13,466 nt of DNA from NCBI GenBank assembly GCA_002385675.1, contig DGDY01000242.1:1-13466 (forward strand), read 5' to 3'. Under the pieces are notes generated by a model, which had not been told where the DNA came from, ran no database searches, and was given only the letters and a program-made list of their open reading frames with translations. The position numbers were made by a program, and so were the translations under genes. Of the stretch, positions 1 to 7,811 are shown in pieces. Every line of letters starts with the position of its first letter. Within the stretch, counting starts at the first letter, position 1. The DNA is from Anaerolineales bacterium UBA3940. Lineage in GTDB: Bacteria; Chloroflexota; Anaerolineae; Aggregatilineales; UBA3940.

Positions 1-38
1 ACAATGATGCCGAACGAGATCTTCGGATAATGCTGCAT
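1..38 (-). CDS. 5' end of a probable family-2 glycosyltransferase (partial)
   Basis: Only the first 12 codons are in the window, reading leftward as MQHYPKISFGII. A ribosome-binding site AAGGAG (43-48, complement) lies 4 nt before the ATG at 36-38. The peptide resembles the first beta strand of GT-A family-2 glycosyltransferases, which often begin PKISFGIIV followed by LNGE. That reading is from memory of the family and rests on very little sequence. A glycosyltransferase would suit the polysaccharide genes on the other side. The gene is divergent from the methyltransferase at 171. The start is well supported; the function is a guess. Confidence 0.45.
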   Translation of the reverse strand, partial: MQHYPKISFGII

Positions 39-78
39 GGTGCTCCTTGAGCGAGGGGACACTGGCCTGGCCACTGTA

Positions 79-128
79 AGTATAGCACGCAGGCATGGTG
101 TTTAAAAGTTAAAAAAAGGGGTTACACT
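79..128. promoter_or_regulatory. Candidate divergent promoter pair
   Basis: For the minus-strand gene, TATACT (79-84, complement) is preceded at a 16-bp spacing by TTTAAA (101-106). For the plus-strand methyltransferase, TACACT (123-128) is preceded at 16 bp by the same TTTAAA, which is its own reverse complement. The two promoters would therefore share one -35 hexamer and exclude each other. The minus -10 matches consensus at 5 of 6 positions; the plus one is weaker. Most of the 39-170 gap is explained by this pair and the two ribosome-binding sites. Confidence 0.35.
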
Positions 129-170
129 GTCGTTCCCTGAACCTTTGAGGTGGAAACTGGAGCGGTTGCC

Positions 171-977
171 ATGTCCTCATGGATGCCCAGCCCTGAATAC
201 AACAAAGTCGTGGAAGCGAACCGGCGCTACTATGCGAAGACGGCAGCATTATACGACCAGCCCGAATGCTGCGTAACGGACGCCCACTTCCAGAGCATGC
301 TCACCTGCGATCTTGGCGAGATCCTGGGTATGCTAAACAAGCCACCGGCGAGCATTCGCGTTCTGGATGCCTGTGGCGGATCAGGCAATGTCACGGCTAA
401 GCTGCTGCCGCTAGGCGTGCATGTTACCCTATGTGATGTTTCCGAAAACCTCATCGCACTATTTTATGAGAAAGTTCAGCCTGACCCGGCTCAGGTAACG
501 ACCGTTCACAGCGAGATCGGGGCATTTCTGGCAACCACGGATGCAACGTTCGATCTGATCGTGTTTTCGTCCGCGCTGCACCACCTGGAGGATGTCGAGG
601 GCATCCTTTCGCTGGCAAGCCAGCGTCTCGCACCAAACGGATTGCTGTACACCGTCTTCGATCCTACCCCTCGGGCAGATCTCTCACTGCTCGCAGCCGC
701 TATCCTGCGCCTAGACTACTACTTTTTCAAGCTGCATAAACAACCCACAGACTTCCCAAATGCAGTCCTACGGCGCTTGCGCCGGAGCGTGAGCACAGGC
801 TCAAACTCGCAGCTCGTAACCGATGATAACGTTGGGGTCATAGCGGAATACCACGTATCATCTGGGCTCGATGATTATGCGCTCGTCGAGCAGCTCCAAC
901 AAATGGGTCTAGAGGCTGTTATGCACTTTAGAGCACATGAGCCATCAACCGAACGAACTGATTTGCCATCAAAATAG
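171..977 (+). CDS. Class I SAM-dependent methyltransferase, C-terminus replaced by IS sequence
   Basis: The protein has a Rossmann-fold methyltransferase core. Motif I is [10 protein letters not shown] (residues 64-73), D89 in LCDVS lies at the end of strand 2, and a post-core strand reads [15 protein letters not shown] (127-141). These features suit small-molecule or sugar O/N-methyltransferases of polysaccharide clusters; the substrate cannot be told. I chose the ATG at 171, with GGAG 8 nt upstream, over the in-frame GTG at 150, which has GAGG directly against it. Codon 247 (CTA, 909-911) is the last native codon. The remaining 21 codons are read from the left end of the insertion sequence, so the present product is 268 residues with a foreign tail. 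The ancestral tail is at 1785-1895 and would give 283 residues. The lost segment is basic and may help fold or dock the protein; whether the truncated form works is unknown. Confidence 0.85.
   Translation: MSSWMPSPEYNKVVEANRRYYAKTAALYDQPECCVTDAHFQSMLTCDLGEILGMLNKPPASIRVLDACGGSGNVTAKLLPLGVHVTLCDVSENLIALFYEKVQPDPAQVTTVHSEIGAFLATTDATFDLIVFSSALHHLEDVEGILSLASQRLAPNGLLYTVFDPTPRADLSLLAAAILRLDYYFFKLHKQPTDFPNAVLRRLRRSVSTGSNSQLVTDDNVGVIAEYHVSSGLDDYALVEQLQQMGLEAVMHFRAHEPSTERTDLPSK
912..933 (+). repeat. Left terminal inverted repeat of the IS
   Basis: This 22-bp end starts GAGGCTGTTATGCAC. It differs from the complement of the right end at positions 4, 5 and 19 only. The transposase stop codon (928-930) lies inside it. 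Confidence 0.88.
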
Positions 978-1737
978 CAAAGGCCAAGAAATGCAAGCCT
1001 TTCAAGGTGTCAGGCAAACGCTCGTAGTCGCGAGCAAGGCGGCGGAACCGCGCCGCCCAGCCGAAAGACCGTTCGACCACCCAACGCCGCGGCAGGAGCA
1101 CAAAGCCCTTCTTGGCGTCGGGCAGCCTGACGACTTCGAGGCGAATGCCCCGGTCAGCGGCGGCTTGTTCAGCCTCTGCGCCGGTGTAGCCCTGGTCGAC
1201 AAAGGCGACCTCAACGGTTTGGCCGGTCGCGTCCTGGACCGCCTGCGCCAACTGCGCCACTTGCGCACGATCCTGCTCGTCAGCAGCGGTGACATACAAC
1301 GCCAACAGATGGCCCAAGGTATCCACCGCCATGTGTGTCTTGCTGCCCTTGCGTCGTTTCGCACCATCGTACCCGGCTCGTTCGCCGCTTTCTGGGCTGG
1401 ATTGCAGCGTCCGGCTATCGAAAATAGCGGCACTCGGTTGCTCGTTCCGGCCGCTCGCCACCCGTAGCACCTCGCGCAGGTCGTGCACCATCGCCTCAAA
1501 CACACCGGCCTTCAGCCAGCGCTGCGTCTGCTGATATACCGCGTGCCACGGCGGCAGGTCGTTGGGCAGCATCCGCCAGGGTATCCCGCCCCGCACGACA
1601 TACCGCAGGGCATTGAACACTTCCCGCAGCGGGTACTCGCGTTGTGGCGCCTCTTCCGTCATCAACGTCAGATACGGCGCGACAAACGCCCATTCATCGT
1701 CACTTACGTCACTGGGGTATGCTTTTCGTTCGCTCAT
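928..1737 (-). CDS. IS5-family transposase (DDE), single ORF
   Basis: This 269-residue transposase cuts and rejoins the IS ends. The N-terminal part (about 8-75) has the DUF4096-type helix-turn-helix with [37 protein letters not shown] and [11 protein letters not shown]. The catalytic core supplies D107 ([15 protein letters not shown]), D181 (AFVDQGYTG) and E222 ([11 protein letters not shown]), the full DDE triad, followed by the conserved R-x-x-R-D-Y-E-R-LP segment (233-242). Many IS5 members split this ORF by programmed frameshifting; here it is one continuous frame of normal length. It is transcribed against the host operon. No broken catalytic residue is visible. Confidence 0.95.
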   Translation of the reverse strand: MSERKAYPSDVSDDEWAFVAPYLTLMTEEAPQREYPLREVFNALRYVVRGGIPWRMLPNDLPPWHAVYQQTQRWLKAGVFEAMVHDLREVLRVASGRNEQPSAAIFDSRTLQSSPESGERAGYDGAKRRKGSKTHMAVDTLGHLLALYVTAADEQDRAQVAQLAQAVQDATGQTVEVAFVDQGYTGAEAEQAAADRGIRLEVVRLPDAKKGFVLLPRRWVVERSFGWAARFRRLARDYERLPDTLKGLHFLAFAILMANQFVRLMAHVL

Positions 1738-1760
1738 GCCCCCAGTTTAGCATTGTGCAC

Positions 1761-1782
1761 CTCAAAAGTGCATAACACGCTC
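1761..1782 (-). repeat. Right terminal inverted repeat of the IS
   Basis: Read on the minus strand it starts GAGCGTGTTATGCAC and pairs with the left end at 19 of 22 positions. The following TA (1783-1784) is the second copy of the target duplication. Confidence 0.88.
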
Positions 1783-1784
1783 TA

Positions 1785-1895
1785 GAGAAAGTGTGGCATA
1801 ATCGTTATGCTGATGCCCGGTATCGTTTCACGCGGCACCTTCTCTCCCGAATGGGACAGGTGACCAATTTCAAGCTGCTCCTACGCAAGTTATGA
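1785..1895 (+). pseudogene. Displaced 3' end of the methyltransferase gene
   Basis: Joining codon 247 of the methyltransferase (ending at 911) to base 1785 gives 36 further in-frame codons, starting EKVWHNRYADARYRF and ending VTNFKLLLRKL, then TGA (1893-1895). The reconstructed protein is 283 residues. The NFKLLLRK ending is, from memory, like the C-termini of related sugar-cluster methyltransferases. The fragment now has no start codon or ribosome-binding site of its own and is probably untranslated. Confidence 0.85.
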
Positions 1896-1899
1896 TCAT

Positions 1900-1943
1900 C
1901 GGACATGTGAGGTTTGTCCGGCCTGCATGTCAGCTCAACATGC
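1900..1943 (+). promoter_or_regulatory. Two adjacent inverted repeats ahead of the glycosyltransferase operon
   Basis: The 77-bp gap between the ancestral methyltransferase stop and the glycosyltransferase start holds CGGACA-N9-TGTCCG (1900-1920) and GCATGT-N7-ACATGC (1925-1943). Both arms are perfect. No T-run follows, so simple intrinsic termination is not supported. They could be operator half-sites or a processing hairpin. With the IS now upstream, the operon may need a promoter in or near this gap; I see no convincing one. Confidence 0.35.
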
Positions 1944-1972
1944 TTCCGCCCTCCCTTAAGTGAGGTGCCGCC

Positions 1973-3160
1973 TTGCGAATTCTGCTCATTCATGAACGCT
2001 ATCAATATGCGGGGGGAGAAGACATCGTCTTCGAAGCTGAAAAGGCCCTGCTGACCGCGCATGGCCATGAGGTGGCCGTATACGAACGGAACAACGAGGA
2101 GATTAACCGGTACTCTTCGCTTCAAAAGGCAGCGCTTCTGTACAAAACCACCTGGGCACAGGACAGCTACCGCGATTTTGTGACCCTTGTACGCGAGTTC
2201 CGGCCGCAAATCGCCCACTTCCATAACACCTTTCCTCTCATCTCCCCCGCCGCCTATTACGCCTGCGCCCGAGCTGGCACACCGGTAGTTCAGACTCTGC
2301 ATAATTACCGGCTCATCTGCCCTGTTGCAATCCTCTACCGGGATGGTCACGTCTGCACCGATTGCGTTGGCCAGATGCCCTGGCCCGGCATCCTACATGC
2401 GTGCTATCGGGACTCAAGGGCGCAAACCGCAGCCGTTGCCGCAATGATCGCGGTCCATCGAGGGGTGCGTACCTGGAGTCAGAAGGTGGATACATACATT
2501 GCTGTCAGTGACTTCGCACGCGCCATGTTCATCCGGGGCGGGTTACCGGCCGATAAGGTGGTGGTGAAGCCCAATTTCGTGCCGACCGATCCCGGCCCAC
2601 GGGAAGGCGATCAGGTAGGAAGGTATGCCCTGTTCGTCGGCCGGCTCTCGCCTGAAAAGGGGATCGATCTGCTGCTTGACGCCTGGCGCAGCCTGCCGGA
2701 CATCCCCCTACAGATCATCGGCGATGGACCTCTCCGCAACGTGGTTACGCAGGCAGCGCAAGAGAATCCGGAGGCCATTCAATACATCGGCCCCCTCCCC
2801 CATCAAGAGGTCTTGGCCCACATGAAGTCGGCGCGCTTTGTGGTAGTGCCTTCCACCTGGTATGAAACTTTTTCCTTGATAACACTCGAAGCGTTTGCCT
2901 GTGGGGTTCCGGTCATCGGCCCCAATCACGGTGTATTTCCTGATTTCATTTCGCCCGGGTCAAGCGGCATGCTCTTTGATGCAGGGGAGGCTCGCGACCT
3001 TGCCAAAACAGTTCAACGGCTGTGGTCAGAGCCTGATCACGCCATGGAAATGGGGATCAATGCACGTCGATTGTTTGAAGGGCGGTATAGGGCTGCCGAG
3101 AATTATGAGGCGCTGATAGCGATCTATCACAGGCTTACAGGAGAGAGGTCACCTTGTTAA
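1973..3160 (+). CDS. GT4-family glycosyltransferase
   Basis: This 395-residue GT-B enzyme would transfer a sugar from a nucleotide donor during assembly of a surface polysaccharide at the inner face of the membrane. The N-terminal acceptor domain opens MRILLIHERYQYAGGED, with the glycine loop typical of GT4. The C-terminal donor domain (about 215-385) has FVGRLSPEKGID (R224, K229) and the E-x7-E motif (E298, E306) in YETFSLITLEAFACG. Four cysteines (C116, C128, C131, C144), spaced as in a known subset of GT4 enzymes, may bind a metal. The start is TTG at 1973, with GAGG 7 nt upstream; no better start precedes the conserved MRILLIH. The gene overlaps the next by 7 bp. Donor and acceptor cannot be named. 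Confidence 0.93.
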   Translation: MRILLIHERYQYAGGEDIVFEAEKALLTAHGHEVAVYERNNEEINRYSSLQKAALLYKTTWAQDSYRDFVTLVREFRPQIAHFHNTFPLISPAAYYACARAGTPVVQTLHNYRLICPVAILYRDGHVCTDCVGQMPWPGILHACYRDSRAQTAAVAAMIAVHRGVRTWSQKVDTYIAVSDFARAMFIRGGLPADKVVVKPNFVPTDPGPREGDQVGRYALFVGRLSPEKGIDLLLDAWRSLPDIPLQIIGDGPLRNVVTQAAQENPEAIQYIGPLPHQEVLAHMKSARFVVVPSTWYETFSLITLEAFACGVPVIGPNHGVFPDFISPGSSGMLFDAGEARDLAKTVQRLWSEPDHAMEMGINARRLFEGRYRAAENYEALIAIYHRLTGERSPC

Positions 3161-4611
3161 CCTCACAATCACACAACGAACAAGGGATAACGTCTCTGCC
3201 GTACCTCAGACTTACCATCGTGGTGCTGCTGATATCTGGCCTGGCTGTGTTGCTCCTGGTGCCAGACGGGGTAACCTGGGCGATCACGCTATGGCTGGTT
3301 GGGCTGCTTACCTACTGTGCGATTGAGTTCCCCGAAGGGGCGATCTACCTCCTGCTCATTACGGGCTGGATGCCGTTGCGCCTCTTAACCGGCACTGAGA
3401 AGAACATCTTGAGCAGCCTGGGCGGGGTCAATGTCGAAGGCCTTCGCCTGGTGGGAACTGTCGCCGTTCTAGGGATCTGGGCCTTAGCTCATATGCGCTG
3501 GACGCTGGGCCAACTGCGGGCGTATTGGCCTTATGTCGTTTTTCTGCTGTGGAGCGCCGTGACGTGGCTCTGGTCGCCGGAAAAAGGCGAAGGGCTGCGT
3601 TTGCTCCTTAAGCTGATCTACCCGTTCCTCGCTTTCATCATGGCTCGCTATGCCATAAAGACCGATTTCCAGCGAACGATGGTGCATAATGTCCTGACAG
3701 CCGTTGCCGTGCTCATGCTGCTGTGGATCGTGGTGCGCCGTGTCCTCGGTGAACCCTGGATGATTGAGCTTATGGACAGCACGCGCTTCCAGGGCACGTC
3801 TTCACCGGCAGTCTTTGCGCTGGAAGCCGGCATTATCCTGGTCTATCTCCTGTTGGTTCAGCGCCGCCGGTTGATGTGGCTCAATCAGGTGCTGTTCGTT
3901 ATCTTGCTCATCCTGACTATCCTGACGCTCACGCGGGGCGTTCTGCTGACACTCACTGTGCTGGCCCTAGCCGTTCCGATACTCTGGAGCATCAACTTGG
4001 TGCGGGATGTCAAATATATTGCCTTAGTGGCGTTGCTGGCGTTAGGCTGGCTGTATGGGCCGATGCAAAGCCGTATCGACTTTGACTTTGCGTCAGAGCC
4101 AGAGCAGGCAAGCACTGAAGATGATACTGAGGCGTCCAACCGCTCCTTGAGAACCTACTCCTCCGGACGGAGTGAGTCGTGGGGCATCGCCATAGATATG
4201 TTCGAAGATAACCCGCTCATAGGTGCAGGCATTGGCGCAGCGCCCGCGGCTGTAGGGCGCGAACTCATGCCCTGGCTGAACACCGTCCTAAACGAGCACC
4301 TACGGTTACTGGCCGAAATTGGCCTGGTGGGCTACCTTTTGGTCAACTTGGCTTACGGCCAACTCGCAATCCGGATCATCCCCTTGACGGCTCCTCGTTG
4401 GCTACCAGCGACGATTGACTCCGACACAGCATCCTCCATCATGGCTCGAATTGCGCTGGCGGGACTCATCTACGCCTTTGTCCTCGGCGCCACCGCCGAT
4501 GTATTCAATTTCTATGCTGATCTGATGCTTTATATCTGGATCTATGTGGCTGTTGCGCTGCCGAACAGCGGGCCACAGGACGTCCAGCCCGCCGCCCAGG
4601 GTAAGCAATAA
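3154..4611 (+). CDS. O-antigen ligase / Wzy-like polysaccharide polymerase
   Basis: This 485-residue protein has about ten to twelve hydrophobic segments (around 20-38, 43-57, 60-78, 97-115, 124-140, 153-165, 180-195, 220-237, 244-280, 287-302, 391-410, 433-470). Residues 305-380 form a hydrophilic loop that ends in LNEHLRLLAEIGLVGYLL (H382). This loop, with an H-x-x-x-L-L-E-x-G motif and nearby arginines (R261, R339), is the signature of the Wzy_C / O-antigen ligase family. Members join undecaprenyl-linked repeat units or attach them to an acceptor. Ligase and polymerase cannot be told apart by sequence alone. It begins TTG at 3154, overlapping the glycosyltransferase stop by 7 bp, with GGAGAGAGG just upstream, so translation is probably coupled. 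An acidic stretch, SEPEQASTEDDTEAS (314-328), sits in the loop. Confidence 0.88.
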   Translation: MLTSQSHNEQGITSLPYLRLTIVVLLISGLAVLLLVPDGVTWAITLWLVGLLTYCAIEFPEGAIYLLLITGWMPLRLLTGTEKNILSSLGGVNVEGLRLVGTVAVLGIWALAHMRWTLGQLRAYWPYVVFLLWSAVTWLWSPEKGEGLRLLLKLIYPFLAFIMARYAIKTDFQRTMVHNVLTAVAVLMLLWIVVRRVLGEPWMIELMDSTRFQGTSSPAVFALEAGIILVYLLLVQRRRLMWLNQVLFVILLILTILTLTRGVLLTLTVLALAVPILWSINLVRDVKYIALVALLALGWLYGPMQSRIDFDFASEPEQASTEDDTEASNRSLRTYSSGRSESWGIAIDMFEDNPLIGAGIGAAPAAVGRELMPWLNTVLNEHLRLLAEIGLVGYLLVNLAYGQLAIRIIPLTAPRWLPATIDSDTASSIMARIALAGLIYAFVLGATADVFNFYADLMLYIWIYVAVALPNSGPQDVQPAAQGKQ

Positions 4612-5285
4612 TGAGCCGCTTCAGTATCCATACCATTTACCGCCCATTCCAGACCTTTTTCCGCCGACGACGGATGAATCGACTATGGACGGAGTTGGGG
4701 CTTGGGCCGGACACGCTGGTGCTCGATGTCGGTGGAGGGGCTTTCAACTGGCTGCTACTACCCGAGCGTCCACGTCTGATCCTGCTCAACCTCAACAACC
4801 TGGTCCGCTCCAACATTGCGCTTGCGGGCATAATGGGGGATGGACGGAAGCTCCCCTTCAAGGATCAGGCCTTCGATTTGGTGTACAGCAATTCAGTCAT
4901 CGAACATCTCGGCACCTGGGAAAACCAACAAGCCTTTGCGGCCGAGTGCAAGCGTGCGGGGCGAAGCTACTACATCCAGACGCCCAATCGCTGGTTTCCC
5001 ATCGAGCCTCACTACATCGCGTTCTTCGTGCATTGGCTACCGCGCCGAATACGGCGGCGCATTCTGCGCCATTTCACGCTTTGGGGTTGGCTGACCCGTC
5101 CCACCCAGGCAGATTGCGACGCCGTGATCGCTGAAATCCGGTTGCTCACGCACAAGGAATTACAGGCCTTGTTTCCCGAGGCAACAATCTGGCGAGAGCG
5201 CGTCTTCGGCTTGACCAAGTCCTTAATTGCCGTGAACCACCAACCGCCGCAAAAGCGGCTTGAGTACGGGCCAGCCGAGAACTAG
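4611..5285 (+). CDS. Class I SAM-dependent methyltransferase (type 11)
   Basis: The protein has 224 residues. Motif I is VLDVGGGAFNW (37-47). The stretch GDGRKLPFKDQAFDLVYSNS (76-95) followed by VIEHLG is the motif II/III region of Methyltransf_11 enzymes. YYIQTPNRWFPIEPHY (120-135) is typical of methyltransferases found beside glycosyltransferases. The last segment (about 135-224) is basic and may touch the membrane or a lipid-linked glycan. Its ATG overlaps the upstream stop by one base (TAATG), and it has only a weak ribosome-binding site, so it probably depends on translational coupling. It ends the plus-strand operon. The substrate is unknown; methylation of a glycan or of its lipid-linked intermediate is the likely role. 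Confidence 0.88.
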   Translation: MSRFSIHTIYRPFQTFFRRRRMNRLWTELGLGPDTLVLDVGGGAFNWLLLPERPRLILLNLNNLVRSNIALAGIMGDGRKLPFKDQAFDLVYSNSVIEHLGTWENQQAFAAECKRAGRSYYIQTPNRWFPIEPHYIAFFVHWLPRRIRRRILRHFTLWGWLTRPTQADCDAVIAEIRLLTHKELQALFPEATIWRERVFGLTKSLIAVNHQPPQKRLEYGPAEN

Positions 5286-5360
5286 CGACATCTCGTGACG
5301 GTAGAATCGCAGCCGTTTTCCTCAGAACCGTTCTGGAGGGGGCGAGCCAGGACACCTGAA

Positions 5361-6011
5361 TCAACGGCGTCCCAGCATGTCCTGCACGGCCCGGACGATC
5401 TCGGTGATGCGAGGAAGCTCATCCTGCCACAACGTGGGGATGTGGAGGGAGAGCTGCGGTAGGAGCGGTGTCTGATAGCTGTCAGAGAGGCTTGTCTCAA
5501 TGCGGGCGTACAACCCCGTTGGCTGGCGCTGGTAAAAGCTGCTCTCGTGGCGTTTCGGGTCGATGATCCAGTATTCCTGCACCCCCGCCCGCTCATACTC
5601 CGCGAACTTGTCCCCGTAGTCGCGTGCCACACTCTCCGGAGATACGACCTCAATACAGATGTCTGCCGGGCCGATCATCGCGGTTTCAGTGAGGTTGCCC
5701 GGGTTGTTATGCAGCACAACCTGTAGATCCGGCTCGCGAATGGACTCGGTCGCGTCGAGGCGCATCACAAAGGGCGCGGTCAACACGTCACCGATGGGGT
5801 TGAGAGCGAAGTACGCATCCAGGAGTTGCTCGAGGTACTTGATGATCCGCGCATGCGTGAGGGACTCCGGCGACATCCGTATCACCGCTCCTTTGACCCA
5901 CTCGCAGAACTCACCCGCGTAGCGCGCCAGATACTCCTCTCGCGACACCCCCGCGGCGATGATCTCCCCCGCCGGGAGCGTGGCAGGCGTGGGCAACGTG
6001 AGTGTGGACAT
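5361..6011 (-). CDS. Uma2-family (DUF820) PD-(D/E)xK endonuclease-like protein
   Basis: This 216-residue protein belongs to a large family, abundant in Cyanobacteria and Chloroflexota, with a restriction-endonuclease fold and unclear biological role. The catalytic set is visible: P94-D95 in REPDLQVV, E121 in DICIEVVSPES, and K135 in YGDKFAEYERAGVQEYWIIDP. The N-terminal substrate-handling part shows EEYLARYAGEFCEWVKG. The ATG at 6011 has GAGGAT 7 nt upstream and a promoter 30 nt upstream. The earlier in-frame ATG at 6065 would lie upstream of that promoter. It converges on the methyltransferase operon across a 75-bp gap in which I see no clear terminator. It is not obviously part of the polysaccharide pathway. 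Confidence 0.88.
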   Translation of the reverse strand: MSTLTLPTPATLPAGEIIAAGVSREEYLARYAGEFCEWVKGAVIRMSPESLTHARIIKYLEQLLDAYFALNPIGDVLTAPFVMRLDATESIREPDLQVVLHNNPGNLTETAMIGPADICIEVVSPESVARDYGDKFAEYERAGVQEYWIIDPKRHESSFYQRQPTGLYARIETSLSDSYQTPLLPQLSLHIPTLWQDELPRITEIVRAVQDMLGRR

Positions 6012-6040
6012 GCGCAAATCCTCTTCAGCCTCGTGCTTCA

Positions 6041-6049
6041 ATTGTAGCA
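6041..6049 (-). promoter_or_regulatory. Extended -10 promoter for the Uma2-family gene
   Basis: On the minus strand TGCTACAAT gives a TG-N extended -10 followed by TACAAT (6041-6046). No good -35 is visible, as is common for extended -10 promoters. Transcription would begin near 6034, leaving a leader of about 23 nt that contains the ribosome-binding site and supports the start at 6011. Confidence 0.5.
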
Positions 6050-6111
6050 TCGTTGACTGCCACAAACGCGGAGCACTCAGGGGAAGCCCAACTTTGGTCA
6101 GGAAACGTTAC

Positions 6112-7302
6112 TCAGGAGTGGCGCTGCATCAAGGAGCGGCCACGTTTAGGGAGGCGTTCAGTCGCTAAGCGGATCGGGCGGATGAGAAAGTACAGGGGAT
6201 ACAGGTAACGTGGCAGGGGTAGCCAGTCGAAGTCGCGCACATTAGGCTTGAGATATTTGGGAAGGTCACGAGGCAAAAAACGAATCAGACGCAGGATATC
6301 CTGAGAGCTATCTTGAAGTGGGAACCGCCACTGAGGCATATAATCAGGAGCACCGCGGCCGCCAGATTCAGAAACGAGGCCTTCACTTATCCGTTCCAGC
6401 GCGCGTCGCGTCGCTCGTTGTCCGACAAACTCCCGGCTCACGTATTCAGGAAGTTCCATCTGCTGGATCTCAGAGGACAGAAGCAAGCTCATCCAGAGAA
6501 TCCGGGTAGCACGTAGATCAGCAGCTTGTTGAGCAAGAAAGTCCCAATCGAGATCGGTTCTACCTTGGATCACTGCAAAATCGTTGATCCAGCGCAGGAG
6601 GCACCAGTAGTGCCGGAAGGCATGTACCGCCAAAAAGATGAGCAGGTTTTCAGGCCTCGGCACAAGGACATCAGAATTCCCGAACGGGACAAGGACTGCC
6701 CCCTGCCATAGCCAATCGCCATCACGGTAGCGAGCGTAACGTCGATCAGCAAGCTTCCAATGCAGCTCCAGGGTTATGCCGCTCGATGGATTCTGTACAT
6801 GTACGTGGTGGCCGTTTTTCAGGATGCCCGAAGCTCCATCGGGGAAATGGTAGCCCAGCCCAGCAAGCAAGCTCTCAGCGGCACGGAAGCTACGCGGATG
6901 CACAAGCACATCCAGGTCCCCCGATTCCCGCAGCGACAGATTGCCGTAGTACAGCTCAGCCAGCACTGGGCCTTTGAGGGGCATCACCGGGATATCGCGT
7001 TCCTCGAAGGTCTTCAGCACGCGGATCAGCTCAGCCTTCAACCGCAAGCTGTGGAGGGTGTTGTTGAAGCATGTTGCTTGCAGTTGGACCTTGACCGACT
7101 CAGGCACGTCCGAGGAGGATATCTGGTTCAGGTTGGTGTGAAGTAGCGACGTTACGCGGTTCAGTTGCGCGAGCCGCAGCACCCTGCCCCAATCGATAGC
7201 CTCATGGGCAAACAGGTACTGCAAGCGCTCTGCATCAATGGGGCGAAGCTGCAGCGCCGTTCCACGAATCAGGACCTCTTCCTCAGGACACGTGAATCGC
7301 AT
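6112..7302 (-). CDS. Nucleotidyltransferase-fold protein (NTP_transf_5 type)
   Basis: This 396-residue protein fits the uncharacterised nucleotidyltransferase family often found in exopolysaccharide and lasso-peptide loci. The diagnostic part is residues 104-134: IPVMPLKGPVLAELYYGN followed by SGDLDVLV, giving K110 and the paired aspartates D129 and D131 expected to bind metal and nucleotide. ITLELHWKL (176-184) may supply a third acidic residue. The C-terminal half is helical and basic near its end. Its substrate is unknown. Position next to glycosyltransferases suggests a part in making or controlling the polysaccharide, but it faces the other way and is not in their operon. The start is ATG at 7302; the AGAGG site lies at the edge of a small hairpin. 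Confidence 0.85.
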   Translation of the reverse strand: MRFTCPEEEVLIRGTALQLRPIDAERLQYLFAHEAIDWGRVLRLAQLNRVTSLLHTNLNQISSSDVPESVKVQLQATCFNNTLHSLRLKAELIRVLKTFEERDIPVMPLKGPVLAELYYGNLSLRESGDLDVLVHPRSFRAAESLLAGLGYHFPDGASGILKNGHHVHVQNPSSGITLELHWKLADRRYARYRDGDWLWQGAVLVPFGNSDVLVPRPENLLIFLAVHAFRHYWCLLRWINDFAVIQGRTDLDWDFLAQQAADLRATRILWMSLLLSSEIQQMELPEYVSREFVGQRATRRALERISEGLVSESGGRGAPDYMPQWRFPLQDSSQDILRLIRFLPRDLPKYLKPNVRDFDWLPLPRYLYPLYFLIRPIRLATERLPKRGRSLMQRHS

Positions 7303-7307
7303 TGGTA

Positions 7308-7324
7308 TCTCGCCTCTTGCGAGA
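7308..7324 (-). promoter_or_regulatory. Hairpin exposing the ribosome-binding site of the nucleotidyltransferase
   Basis: A perfect 6-bp stem, TCTCGC/GCGAGA, encloses the loop AAGAG, 5 nt before the ATG. The purine-rich loop and first stem base make up the likely Shine-Dalgarno AAGAGG. Folding would affect ribosome access. A short hairpin like this can arise by chance. Confidence 0.3.
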
Positions 7325-7661
7325 AGCCCGCCGTTGATTGGATACGGTTGGGTCAGGCAGAATCCCCACTGAAGACTGATCCGCTAGCCAGAGTACACTG
7401 GCACAGTCAGATACGTCGCGTGAAGTCTCGCACCGATTGCGTTGATACGCAACTTCTATTCCCCTCTTACGGTATATTGGCGAAAATATTGCCCGCCCAA
7501 AGTACGCGTCCTCTAAGAAGAGGAGAATGAAGGATTAGGAGTCAAAGGGGGAAGTACTGGGACGATCAATCAAAGCGAGTACACCGCAGGGAAAGTAAGG
7601 GCCGATCGAGCCTCGAAGGCGCTTCCCAAAAACGTGAGACTCGTAGTACACTCTGTTTAAA

Positions 7662-7697
7662 GTGCAAACACTCGCCGTTCGTGCGAAGAAGCGAGTG
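7662..7697 (+). repeat. Hairpin and outer inverted-repeat copy
   Basis: CACTCGC (7669-7675) pairs with GCGAGTG (7691-7697), and the loop contains an inner TTCG/CGAA pair. The left arm also belongs to GTGCAAACACTCGC (7662-7675), which recurs inverted as GCGAGTTTGCAC at 7848-7859 with a 2-nt difference. Confidence 0.45.
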
Positions 7698-7732
7698 CCT
7701 GCGGATGGCGCGGGCGCGCTAAACTCTCAATG

Positions 7733-7760
7733 TTAGATCTAAGTATACCCGATTTAGATC
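7733..7760 (+). promoter_or_regulatory. Paired TTAGATC sites, candidate operator or iterons
   Basis: TTAGATCTAA (7733-7742) is a perfect palindrome. A second TTAGATC (7754-7760) follows with start-to-start spacing of 21 bp, two helical turns, which would place both on one face of DNA. TATACC (7744-7749), a possible -10, lies between them, without a good -35. Confidence 0.4.
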
Positions 7761-7811
7761 AACAAGCAAAGCTCCATCCCCACTCAGCGCGCCCAACTTC
7801 CTCAAGCACCC

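Larger units (their letters stand above)
912..1782 (-). mobile_element. IS5-family insertion sequence, 871 bp, apparently intact
   Basis: The element carries one transposase gene on the minus strand. Its ends are 22-bp terminal inverted repeats (912-933 and 1761-1782) that match at 19 of 22 positions and share the core TGTTATGCACTTT. It is flanked by a 2-bp TA direct repeat (910-911 and 1783-1784). Size, end sequence beginning GAG, and TA duplication fit the IS427-type members of the IS5 family. Excising it with one TA rejoins the methyltransferase frame exactly, which independently fixes both ends. Ends and transposase look undamaged, so the insertion may be recent and still mobile. Confidence 0.92.

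Noticed and set aside
937..1467. Plus-strand open frame inside the IS
   Set aside because: Opposite the intact DDE transposase; no motifs.
908..1787. TCTAGAG on both sides of the IS as a 7-bp target duplication
   Set aside because: Gap-free 22-bp end alignment places GAG/CTC inside the inverted repeats, and frame restoration needs a TA duplication only.
5319..5339. Hairpin CAGAA-CCG-TTCTG between convergent genes as a terminator
   Set aside because: The stem is only 5 bp and no T-run follows in either direction.
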